DNA of 22,454 nucleotides, from assembly GCA_027324025.1 (NCBI GenBank), contig DAHVYW010000134.1, forward strand, positions 1-22,454, read 5' to 3'. The translations under genes and the position numbers were made by a program. Source of the DNA: JAJZQD01 sp021847735 (GTDB taxonomy: Bacteria; Bacillota; Thermincolia; Thermincolales; UBA2595). The notes below the pieces were generated by a model that was not told the DNA's origin, made no database searches, and worked only from the letters and a program-made list of their open reading frames with translations. Of this stretch, positions 6,957 through 13,465 are shown piece after piece (positions within the stretch are counted from its first letter, which is position 1; every line of letters starts with the position of its first letter).

Positions 6957-8531
6957 TTAAATAGCCCCCAACCGCCGGGTCTCTTTGTCAGCAGAGTCCA
7001 GTTTCATTATTTGACACAGCTTATCCATATCCAGGCTGTTTCTGACTACATCGGCCAGCTTATTGAAGTCCTTATCCCGCTGTTCCCTCACAGTCAGGAT
7101 GTCACTGTCAGCCAGGGGAGCCCAACCCTTGTGTTCCCTGATCAGGTCGATGATATGCCGGCGGAACCCGTCATTATCAAAGATGCCATGAATGTAAGTT
7201 CCAAAGACCCTGCCATCAGCTCGGACTGCCCCGTCCAGAACATCCACCCCTTTGGTGGACCTTTCAAAAATCCTGAAGGCTGGCTCGACCCCTTCGCCGA
7301 GCTCCGAACGGCCCATATGAATCTCATAGCCGGTCACCGGCCGCCCTTTTGCCCCGCTGAGCAGCGGCCCAGAGCCAACGACTTCCGCCTGCACCTGGGT
7401 GGTAATCTTGTCAGGGTCAAAGGTTGTTACTATATCTAGCAGGCCAAGTCCTTTCATACTGTCTATATCTGACTCGGTATGCAGGGGGTCATGGAGCTCC
7501 CGCCCCAAAATCTGAAACCCGCCGCAGATTCCCACTACCGGGATGCCTCTTTGTTCCTGTTCCCTGATACGGGCGGCCATTCCTGATTTCTCCAAATACG
7601 CCAGGTCATGAATCGTATTTTTACTGCCCGGAATAATAATTATGTCAGGGTTGCCCAGTTTACTGCCTTTGCCCACATACCGCAGCTGGACGTCAGGCTC
7701 ATCCTCAAGAGGGTCAAAGTCAGTGAAGTTTGAGATATGGGGAAGGTTTATGACAACAACATCTATTTTATTTTCAACCGCTTCTTTACCTGCCTTCAAA
7801 GTCTCCTCAGGGATAGTGTCCTCTTCCTGAACTCTAAAGCCTTGGAAATACGGGACAATACCCAGTACCGGAACCCCGGTCTTCTTTTCCAGGAATTCAA
7901 CGGCGGGATAAAAGAGTCTGACATCACCGCGAAACTTATTGATAATAACACCGGCCACCCGGGCCCTGTCCGCCGGGTCGAGAAGTTCGAGGGTACCGAC
8001 AACTGATGCCAGGGCACCCCCTTTGTCTATATCAGCCACCAGAAGTACCGGGCAGTCGGCCATCCTGGCAATTCTCATATTCACTATTTCGGTAGCCTGC
8101 AGGTTGACTTCGGCGGGGCTGCCAGCCCCTTCAATAACAACAACCTCAAATTCGGATTTCAGCTTATTTAATGACTCCTTCACCACTTCCAGAACCGACA
8201 TGTTGTACTTTTCGTGGTACTCCTTGGCAGATAGGTTCCCTACGGGTTTACCCAGCACAATGACCTGAGAAGTCGCCTGCCCCGTTGGTTTTAGCAGCAC
8301 GGGGTTCATTATCACATCAGGCTCCAGGCCGGCCGCTTCGGCCTGAACGACCTGGGCCCTGCCCATTTCCCCCCCGTCCTTCGTAACATAGGAATTAAGA
8401 GCCATATTTTGTGACTTAAACGGGGCAACCTTGTATCCGTCCTGTAAAAATATCCGGCACAAAGCCGCAACCAAAACGCTTTTACCCACGTGCGAACCCG
8501 TACCCTGCAGCATTATACAGCTTGTTTTCAT
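6957..8531 (-). CDS. cobQ: CobQ/CbiP, cobyric acid synthase
   Basis: Glutamine-dependent amidotransferase that amidates the b, d, e and g side chains of adenosylcobyrinic acid a,c-diamide to give cobyric acid. The P-loop is GTGSHVGKS near residues 11-19 and NMALNSYVT follows. The amidotransferase half has IIIIPGSKNTIHDL, the nucleophilic cysteine in VGICGGFQILG, and the catalytic histidine region FGTYIHGIFDN. It has 524 residues, slightly longer than many homologues (about 490-510). It starts 5 nt after cobU, with GGAAGGAGC as ribosome-binding site, and nearly abuts cbiB. Confidence 0.95.
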   Translation of the reverse strand: MKTSCIMLQGTGSHVGKSVLVAALCRIFLQDGYKVAPFKSQNMALNSYVTKDGGEMGRAQVVQAEAAGLEPDVIMNPVLLKPTGQATSQVIVLGKPVGNLSAKEYHEKYNMSVLEVVKESLNKLKSEFEVVVIEGAGSPAEVNLQATEIVNMRIARMADCPVLLVADIDKGGALASVVGTLELLDPADRARVAGVIINKFRGDVRLFYPAVEFLEKKTGVPVLGIVPYFQGFRVQEEDTIPEETLKAGKEAVENKIDVVVINLPHISNFTDFDPLEDEPDVQLRYVGKGSKLGNPDIIIIPGSKNTIHDLAYLEKSGMAARIREQEQRGIPVVGICGGFQILGRELHDPLHTESDIDSMKGLGLLDIVTTFDPDKITTQVQAEVVGSGPLLSGAKGRPVTGYEIHMGRSELGEGVEPAFRIFERSTKGVDVLDGAVRADGRVFGTYIHGIFDNDGFRRHIIDLIREHKGWAPLADSDILTVREQRDKDFNKLADVVRNSLDMDKLCQIMKLDSADKETRRLGAI

Positions 8532-8536
8532 TGACT

Positions 8537-9100
8537 CTAGCTCCTTCCGCCTTTTATTTCTATAGGATGTCCCGCCACTACCAGGTAGGCTTCGTCGGCC
8601 ATTCCCGCTATAATCTGGTTGGCGCGGCCCACCAGTTCCTGATACTGACGTCCGAGGAAATTATCTGACACCAGTGTCATCCCGACCTCATTTGAAACTA
8701 TAACCACATGGGCCCTGGCATCCCTGGCCGTCTTTGCCAGGGAACTGATTTCCTCAATGATTTCGTTTTGAAATTCTTTTTGAAACTGCTGACCGGTCTT
8801 TTCTTCCTGGGCAAACATCAAATTGCTTAACAAAATGGTCATACAGTCCAGGAGGATTACATCGCAATTATGGCCATGCTCCAGAACAGACTCAGTTACC
8901 TTTATAGGCTCCTCCACAGTGTTCCAATTATCAGGCCTTCTCTGCCGGTGCAGGTCTATGCGGTGTTTCATCTCCGCATCCAGGGCCTGGGCTGTCGCAA
9001 TATAAGTAATCTCCCGGCCCAACTCAGATGTAATTCTTTCGGCAAAAGCGCTTTTACCGCTCCTGATACCACCAGTAATAAATATCAATTTTCCCCTCAA
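8537..9100 (-). CDS. cobU: CobU, adenosylcobinamide kinase/guanylyltransferase
   Basis: Bifunctional enzyme that phosphorylates adenosylcobinamide and transfers GMP to it, giving adenosylcobinamide-GDP for CobS. Visible are the P-loop GGIRSGKS at residues 10-17, the conserved HRxRRP region (HRQRRPDNWNTVE), ILLDCMTILLSN, VVIVSNEVGM, and the C-terminal GRANQIIA. It has 187 residues, family length. The start is a TTG at 9100 with AGGAGTGG about 7 nt upstream; a second in-frame TTG four codons later, behind AGGGGAAAA, is possible. It is the first gene of the operon, 18 nt below the riboswitch terminator. Confidence 0.93.
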   Translation of the reverse strand: MRGKLIFITGGIRSGKSAFAERITSELGREITYIATAQALDAEMKHRIDLHRQRRPDNWNTVEEPIKVTESVLEHGHNCDVILLDCMTILLSNLMFAQEEKTGQQFQKEFQNEIIEEISSLAKTARDARAHVVIVSNEVGMTLVSDNFLGRQYQELVGRANQIIAGMADEAYLVVAGHPIEIKGGRS

Positions 9101-9118
9101 TTATAACCACTCCTAATT

Positions 9119-9147
9119 AAAAGTCCCCAGTACAAAAGACTGAGGAC
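9119..9147 (-). terminator. riboswitch-controlled intrinsic terminator
   Basis: On the minus strand GTCCTCAGT pairs with ACTGGGGAC (9-bp stem with one G-U pair, loop CTTTTGT) and is followed by TTTTAATT. It sits between the cobalamin aptamer and cobU, the position expected of an expression platform that stops transcription when cobalamin is bound. A further hairpin (9149-9182: GGTTATAT / ATATACC around GGG-CCC) lies between aptamer and terminator and may take part in the switch. Confidence 0.75.
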
Positions 9148-9213
9148 ATGGTATATTCAGGGCGGAAACCCACTATATAACCATTGCCCTTTCTCGCGAA
9201 GGACCATATGGTT

Positions 9214-9362
9214 AACTTTCGGGTCGGTGTCCTGGCTCCCAGATCAACACACCTCTTACGCCTTCCCCATGCGGGTGGCATCGTGTAAGGGTATTCCCTG
9301 GTTACAGTGGCGGAGACCGCTCAGGCTTAACCTGATTCCCTGTATTATAAACCCCGTAAGTT
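9214..9362 (-). ncRNA. cobalamin (B12) riboswitch aptamer
   Basis: The minus-strand RNA has the conserved elements of the cobalamin riboswitch in order: GGGAATCAGGTTAAGCCTGA, then GAGCGGTCTCCGCCACTGTAA, a GCCACC...GGGGAAGGCG segment, and the B12 box GAGCCAGGACACCGACCC. A P1 stem closes it: AACTT-A-CGGG (9362-9353) pairs with CCCG-A-AAGTT (9223-9214). It is in the leader of the nine-gene operon, about 15 nt after the predicted transcription start, and is followed by a terminator. Repression by adenosylcobalamin is inferred from the family. Confidence 0.93.
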
Positions 9363-9383
9363 CTCGCTATTTGATTTACATCT

Positions 9384-9412
9384 ATTATATTTCATAACAA
9401 CCTATCTGTAAA
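9384..9412 (-). promoter_or_regulatory. promoter of the cobalamin operon
   Basis: Minus-strand -35 TTTACA (9412-9407), 17-bp spacer, -10 TATAAT (9389-9384). This is a near-consensus vegetative promoter placing the transcript start near 9377, just upstream of the aptamer and giving a leader of about 275 nt before cobU. Confidence 0.7.
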
Positions 9413-9430
9413 TCCTTCTGGCCGCAAAAA

Positions 9431-9459
9431 TTCACATAACTACTGACATGTGATATACT
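9431..9459 (+). promoter_or_regulatory. promoter of the HD-domain gene
   Basis: Plus-strand -35 TTCACA (9431-9436), 17-bp spacer, -10 TATACT (9454-9459), each 5/6 to consensus. It diverges from the cobalamin operon promoter; the two -35 boxes are 18 bp apart. Confidence 0.55.
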
Positions 9460-9502
9460 GGATTTAATTGTTTTTGTTCCCATTCCAGAGGTGAAACAGA
9501 TT

Positions 9503-10039
9503 ATGACCATGTTTTTAAAGAGACCCAGACAGTTCTTCAGGGCCCTGTTCTTCAAAATGACACAGGATGACCTGGCAATGGTCAATAAATATCTTAACAA
9601 AGACGAAAAGCAGCTTTTCTTTAATATGGACCCTGCTATTCAGAAACACTGTGTAAATGTCGCCTTCACTGTACAAAACATGTTAAAAGACAGGCCCGGA
9701 ACGGACCACGGCCTCTTGATGAAGGCGGCCTTACTGCATGACATAGGCAAACTCCGCGGGAGTCTCACCTTGATGGACAGGGTCTGGTATGTCCTCGTGA
9801 GAAAAGCATCCCGCCGGCTGGCAGAAAAACTGGCCCGGCCGGGTAAAGGCGGATTCTTAGCAAGACTGCGCTATGCCTTTTACATCCATATCAACCACGG
9901 GGAAATTGGCGCCTCCATTGCCCAAAACTCGGGTTTGGGGGAAGACCTTGTGTTTTTACTCCGCCACCACCACGACCAAGCCATGGCTTCCCGCTCCGTG
10001 GAACTGGCTTTGCTGCTCCTGGCCGATGAGCTTAACTAA
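9503..10039 (+). CDS. HD-domain (HDIG) phosphohydrolase-like protein
   Basis: A 178-residue protein with one HD domain, a metal-dependent phosphohydrolase fold; the substrate is unknown. The motifs are QKHCVNVAF (first histidine), AALLHDIGKLRGSL (the HD pair), INHGEIGASIA, and FLLRHHHDQ with a final aspartate in LLADELN. There is no GGDEF, EAL or sensory domain and no signal peptide. The ATG at 9503 is chosen because GAGGTGA (9488-9494) lies 8 nt upstream; an upstream GTG at 9491 overlaps that site. It is the only clearly functional plus-strand gene and diverges from the cobalamin operon. The HDIG form also occurs in cyclic-dinucleotide phosphodiesterases, but nothing here shows that activity. 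Confidence 0.85.
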   Translation: MTMFLKRPRQFFRALFFKMTQDDLAMVNKYLNKDEKQLFFNMDPAIQKHCVNVAFTVQNMLKDRPGTDHGLLMKAALLHDIGKLRGSLTLMDRVWYVLVRKASRRLAEKLARPGKGGFLARLRYAFYIHINHGEIGASIAQNSGLGEDLVFLLRHHHDQAMASRSVELALLLLADELN

Positions 10040-10064
10040 TCTGCTTTTTCACTTTCCTCAACAG

Positions 10065-10095
10065 CTCCCGGATTCTTCCGGGAGTCTTTTTGTTT
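10065..10095 (+). terminator. intrinsic terminator of the HD-domain gene
   Basis: CTCCCGGA pairs with TCCGGGAG around a short loop, followed by TCTTTTTGTTTTTTTC. It starts 25 nt after the stop codon and is a strong rho-independent terminator. Confidence 0.88.
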
Positions 10096-10159
10096 TTTTC
10101 TTTTCCAACCCTCGATAGTGTTCCCCATCTCTGTTCTTTTTGCCAATGTTTCATTAAAA

Positions 10160-10534
10160 TTATTCGGCGTTTTCCAGGAGGGCCAGTTTTTCTTTCAGCA
10201 AAAAACCCTTTTCATTCTCTGTAAGCTGCATTTCATTGTTGAGGTTGGTCAACAAATTGTGAACTTGAGTTTTTACCGAACTTACCCGTTGAATAGAATC
10301 TCTTATCCTGGACTGAACAACCCAGTCCGAAATTAGCCCGTCAAAGAAATAATCTGCAAAGGTGGCAAAACCGCCTATATCAATACTTAATTCCTATTTC
10401 CAGTTAACATCAGCCAGTTCTCCGGAAAAACGCCTCAGACGCTGCTGGGCGGTGTGGGCATAGCCCCTGGCATCGTCAATCCGGGAATGCTTGATGGCTG
10501 TTGATTTTTCAACAGCCCCGGGGCAAATTAGTCT
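10160..10534 (-). pseudogene. decayed gene with internal TAG
   Basis: A single minus-strand frame looks coding on both sides of an in-frame TAG (10396-10394). Before it lie residues such as IKHSRIDDARGYAHTAQQRL and RRFSGELADVN. After it 77 codons run to a TAA at 10162-10160, with FADYFFDGLISDWVVQSRIR followed by a helical, heptad-like tail. I see no start codon with a ribosome-binding site; the left part begins directly after the DUF3842 gene and runs through a perfect hairpin (10496-10517). The best reading is the C-terminal remnant of a cytoplasmic helical protein that lost its N-terminus and gained a stop. Alternatives are a sequencing error or TAG read-through. I do not recognise the family. 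Confidence 0.55.
10496..10517. repeat. perfect 9-bp hairpin after the DUF3842 gene
   Basis: GGCTGTTGA (10496-10504), loop TTTT, TCAACAGCC (10509-10517). It lies 19 nt beyond the stop of the DUF3842 gene and has no following T-run on the minus strand, so it is a stabilising or weak terminating hairpin at best. Confidence 0.5.
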
Positions 10535-10535
10535 A

Positions 10536-10943
10536 TTACAGTTTTTCCCTGATTCTGTTGGCAAGGTCTTCAATAAGATGGGGCAGCGGACCTGATTTGT
10601 ACCCGGCAATCTCAAAGTCGCCGCGGGCAACCGGGAGAAAAATCTTTTGCGCACGACTGCTTGAAATAGCCTCAGCCATTTTGGGAGTTACCTCGCCCAG
10701 CAAAGAATTGGCTATCGCAACACCGATAGGCCCGACTATAAAATCCACCCTCCCGGCATTAAAAACGATGGCGTTCTCGCCTGAAGCCCCTTCGTTGGCG
10801 CCTGCCTTAAGCATAGCCGCCGTTGCCAGAGCATTCGTCCCCAGGGCCAGGATTTCAACGTCTTCGGGAAGTTCCTTCCTCAGGCGCTCTGTCACATATT
10901 TACCTATTCCTCCACCCTGACCGTCAACGACAGCAATTCGCAT
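10536..10943 (-). CDS. DUF3842 family protein
   Basis: A 135-residue protein beginning MRIAVVDGQGGGIGKYVTER, a glycine-rich beta-alpha-beta start that looks nucleotide-binding. Further segments are LALGTNALATAAMLKAGAN, a hydrophobic VDFIVGPIGVAIANSLLGEV and QKIFLPVARGDFEIAGY. These match the conserved clostridial family DUF3842 (recognised from memory), whose function is unknown. The ATG at 10943 follows GAGGAG by 7 nt. It is on the same strand as, and downstream of, the hyp genes, but a mobile repeat lies between, so co-transcription is uncertain. A cofactor-binding role is a guess from the N-terminus only. Confidence 0.75.
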   Translation of the reverse strand: MRIAVVDGQGGGIGKYVTERLRKELPEDVEILALGTNALATAAMLKAGANEGASGENAIVFNAGRVDFIVGPIGVAIANSLLGEVTPKMAEAISSSRAQKIFLPVARGDFEIAGYKSGPLPHLIEDLANRIREKL

Positions 10944-11027
10944 AGAAATCTCCTCTTCCCAACAGTAAGCCCCTCTTCCGAACGGTATCCGTGTAGATAT
11001 TCGACATTACAACATTATTTCCTTTAT

Positions 11028-11140
11028 CCCAATTCCAAGACTCCACCTTCTATAAGGTGGAGTTTCCACTTTTCTGCTTCAGTGGGGGTAGAGTCCCCCC
11101 ACTGAAGTTTCGATGTTCAGCTTTAGCTGAACGAGTTCAC
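11028..11140 (+). mobile_element. three-hairpin repeat, copy 1 (IS200/IS605-like non-autonomous)
   Basis: A 113-nt unit with three hairpins: CTCCACCTT/AAGGTGGAG (11041-11062), CTTCAGTGGGGG with CCCCCACTGAAG (11077-11107), and GTTCAGCT/AGCTGAAC (11115-11132), ending GAGTTCAC. A copy differing by one substitution and one single-base indel lies inverted at 17505-17616. The left flank is TTTAT and the right flank TTTACC. There is no target duplication and no transposase. Subterminal hairpins, a fixed 5' flank and a GTTCAC end resemble non-autonomous IS200/IS605-type (PATE) elements or a TnpB guide-RNA scaffold; this is inference. It ends 10 bp from the hypE stop. Confidence 0.7.
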
Positions 11141-11150
11141 TTTACCTGTC

Positions 11151-12161
11151 TTAGCATATCCTGGGCAGCTGCTCCCCCACAAGCATATCGACTATCCGAT
11201 GTCCGCCGATACCCGTGGAAAGCACTACCCTGCCGGGATGGTCAGCTACTACTTCCCCGATAATGGCGCTGTCAGTCCCGTAAGGATGATTTTTCATGGC
11301 CGCAACTACCCGCTCAGCTGTTTCAGCGGGGATTACGGCCAACAGCTTGCCTTCGTTAGCCACATACAAGGGGTCAAAACCGAGTATCTCGCAGACCGCC
11401 AGGACCTCGTCCCTAACCGGAATGGCCTCCTCCCTCAGAACGATACCCACACCGCTCTGTGCGGCGATTTCGTTCAGAGTGGTGGCCACCCCTCCCCTGG
11501 TTGGGTCTCTAAACACGTGAATGTTTTTAGACTCCCCCAGCATAGTCTTTACCAGCCCGTTCAGCGGGGCACAGTCACTGGCGATAGTGCTTTTGAATGA
11601 AAGGCCCTGCCGCTCGGCCATCACGGCCATCCCGTGGTCACCGATAAAGCCGTTGATAACAACCTTATCCCCCGGTCTGGCCAGGCTTCCAGATACCTTT
11701 ACACCTTCAGGCACCAGCCCGATACCGGAAGTATTGATAAAAATCTGGTCTGCCGAGCCTTTCTCGACAACCTTTGTATCTCCACACACAATTTTCACAC
11801 CTGCTTCGTCTGCCGCCTTTTTCATAGAAGCCACAACAGACTTCAGGGAATCAAGGGAAAAACCTTCCTCGATGATAAAGCCCGCACTGATGTACAGCGG
11901 TTCCGCTCCACCCATGGCCAAGTCATTAACAGTGCCGCACACGGCTAGTTTCCCGATGTCCCCGCCGGCAAAAAAGAGCGGGTTGACGACAAAGGAATCA
12001 GTGGTAAAAGCCAGTTTCACACCCGAAACCTCAACTTCGGCCCTGTCGTCAAGCTGGTTTAATACCTGGTTGTCAAATACGGGCAGGAAGATGCTTTTGA
12101 CAAGTTCGTGGGAGAGCCTGCCCCCACTGCCATGGGCAAGCAAAATGCTGTTATCGGCCAA
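11151..12161 (-). CDS. hypE: HypE, carbamoyl dehydratase
   Basis: [NiFe]-hydrogenase maturation factor. HypE receives a carbamoyl group from HypF on its C-terminal cysteine and dehydrates it with ATP to a thiocyanate, the source of the cyanide ligands. The protein ends PRIC, the essential terminal cysteine. Also visible are LLAHGSGGRLSHELV at the N-terminus, FTTDSFVVNPLFFAGGDIGK, and FRDPTRGGVATTLNEIA, all typical of the PurM/SelD-like fold. The start is taken as TTG at 12161, with AGAGGAG 8 nt upstream, giving 336 residues; a GTG at 12170 lies too close to that site. One base separates it from hypD. HypE normally forms a complex with HypF and the HypC-HypD pair. Confidence 0.95.
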   Translation of the reverse strand: MADNSILLAHGSGGRLSHELVKSIFLPVFDNQVLNQLDDRAEVEVSGVKLAFTTDSFVVNPLFFAGGDIGKLAVCGTVNDLAMGGAEPLYISAGFIIEEGFSLDSLKSVVASMKKAADEAGVKIVCGDTKVVEKGSADQIFINTSGIGLVPEGVKVSGSLARPGDKVVINGFIGDHGMAVMAERQGLSFKSTIASDCAPLNGLVKTMLGESKNIHVFRDPTRGGVATTLNEIAAQSGVGIVLREEAIPVRDEVLAVCEILGFDPLYVANEGKLLAVIPAETAERVVAAMKNHPYGTDSAIIGEVVADHPGRVVLSTGIGGHRIVDMLVGEQLPRIC

Positions 12162-12162
12162 G

Positions 12163-13254
12163 TTATTCACTCCTCTTGCCGTATTTGTAATATGCAGAAC
12201 AGGTGCCTTCCACCGAAACCATGCAAGCTCCCACGGGATGCTCCGGCAGGCAGGCCTTGCCGAAGAGGCCGCATTCCAGCGGGGTCTTCAGCCCTCTGAG
12301 GACATCCCCGCATTTACAGCCCGGGTGCTCCCGGTCGTCATTGATTTTAATTCCGAATTTCTTCACGGCATCAAATTTCTGGTACTCTTTCCGCAGTTTG
12401 AGGCCGGTTCCTGGGATAGTGCCGATTCCCCGCCAGATGGCGTCACTTACCTCAAATACTTTAAACAATAGAGCCATAGCGTGAGGGTTCCCCGCAGGGG
12501 GTACCCCCCTGTTATACTGAATCTCAACCTTGGCGGCGCCTTCCTCAATCTGTTTTATCAGCATATATATCCCCTGTAGTATATCCACAGGCTCAAACCC
12601 GATTACAACGGCAGGGATACCAAATTCCCCGGCAATAAATTCATAAGGGCTTACACCTATAATGGCACTGACATGCCCAGGCAGAATAAAGCCGTTAATG
12701 CCGATTTCATCATCTGACAAGAGGGCCCTTATGGCCTGGGGTATCAGTTTCTGGGCTCCGACGACAGAGAAATTGTTCAACCCCTCCCGCTCAGCCTGTA
12801 GGACTGCCGCCGCGATAGTGGGAGATGTTGTTTCAAAACCTATGCCGAAGAAAATGACCTCTTTTTCCGGGTTCATCCGGGCGATATCTAAGGCATCCAT
12901 GGTCGAATAAACGATTCTGATACTGGCGCCCCCCGCTTTCTCCGCAGCCAGGCTCGAGTTGGAACCGGGCACCTTCATCATGTCGCCGAAAGTGGTCAGT
13001 ATCACATCCCGCCTGCGGCACAACTCGATGGCTTCATCGATGTGCCTGTTTGGTGTGACACATACCGGGCAGCCCGGACCCGATATAAGGGCTATGTTCC
13101 CGGGCAGGACCTCCCTGATACCGTGACGGAAAATAGCCACCGTGTGAGTCCCGCACACCTCCATCAATTTGACCGGTTTCTTAGACAGGCCCTCTATTTT
13201 CCTGAGTATGTCCCGGGCCAGGGCACCGTCCCGGTATTCCTTAAGAAATTTCAT
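12163..13254 (-). CDS. hypD: HypD, Fe(CN)2CO assembly scaffold
   Basis: Iron-sulfur protein that with HypC holds the iron atom while cyanide and carbon monoxide are attached during [NiFe]-hydrogenase maturation. Motifs: MEVCGTHTVAIFRHG, ISGPGCPVCVTP, FFGIGFETTSPTIA, PGHVSAIIG, and a cysteine-rich C-terminus (HPGCKCGDVLRG, LECGLFGKACLPEHPVGACM, EGTCSAYYKYG) holding the 4Fe-4S ligands. It has 363 residues, full length. The ATG at 13254 is 10 nt after GGAG and overlaps hypC by 14 nt. Confidence 0.97.
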   Translation of the reverse strand: MKFLKEYRDGALARDILRKIEGLSKKPVKLMEVCGTHTVAIFRHGIREVLPGNIALISGPGCPVCVTPNRHIDEAIELCRRRDVILTTFGDMMKVPGSNSSLAAEKAGGASIRIVYSTMDALDIARMNPEKEVIFFGIGFETTSPTIAAAVLQAEREGLNNFSVVGAQKLIPQAIRALLSDDEIGINGFILPGHVSAIIGVSPYEFIAGEFGIPAVVIGFEPVDILQGIYMLIKQIEEGAAKVEIQYNRGVPPAGNPHAMALLFKVFEVSDAIWRGIGTIPGTGLKLRKEYQKFDAVKKFGIKINDDREHPGCKCGDVLRGLKTPLECGLFGKACLPEHPVGACMVSVEGTCSAYYKYGKRSE

Positions 13255-13465
13255 GTTTCATTATCTCCTTAAACAGCTCTAGGGTTTTTAGAGCTTCCTC
13301 CTCGTCGATAACCTGAATAGCAAACCCCGCATGAACGAGAACATAGTCATGCAATTTGGCCTCAGGTACCAGGTCGAGGCCGATTTTCCGCACTACACCC
13401 GCTATTTCCACTTCAGCAATGTTGTCGTCCACAGAAACGATTTTGGCCGGAACTGCTAAGCACAT
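13241..13465 (-). CDS. hypC: HypC, hydrogenase maturation chaperone
   Basis: Small chaperone (74 residues) that binds HypD and the immature hydrogenase large subunit and carries the Fe(CN)2CO unit. It begins MCLAVPAKIVSV with the essential N-terminal Cys2, followed by the conserved GLDLVPEAKLHDYVLVHAGF segment. GAGGAGG lies 8 nt before the ATG. It overlaps hypF by 10 nt and hypD by 14 nt, indicating translational coupling. Confidence 0.97.
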   Translation of the reverse strand: MCLAVPAKIVSVDDNIAEVEIAGVVRKIGLDLVPEAKLHDYVLVHAGFAIQVIDEEEALKTLELFKEIMKHEIS

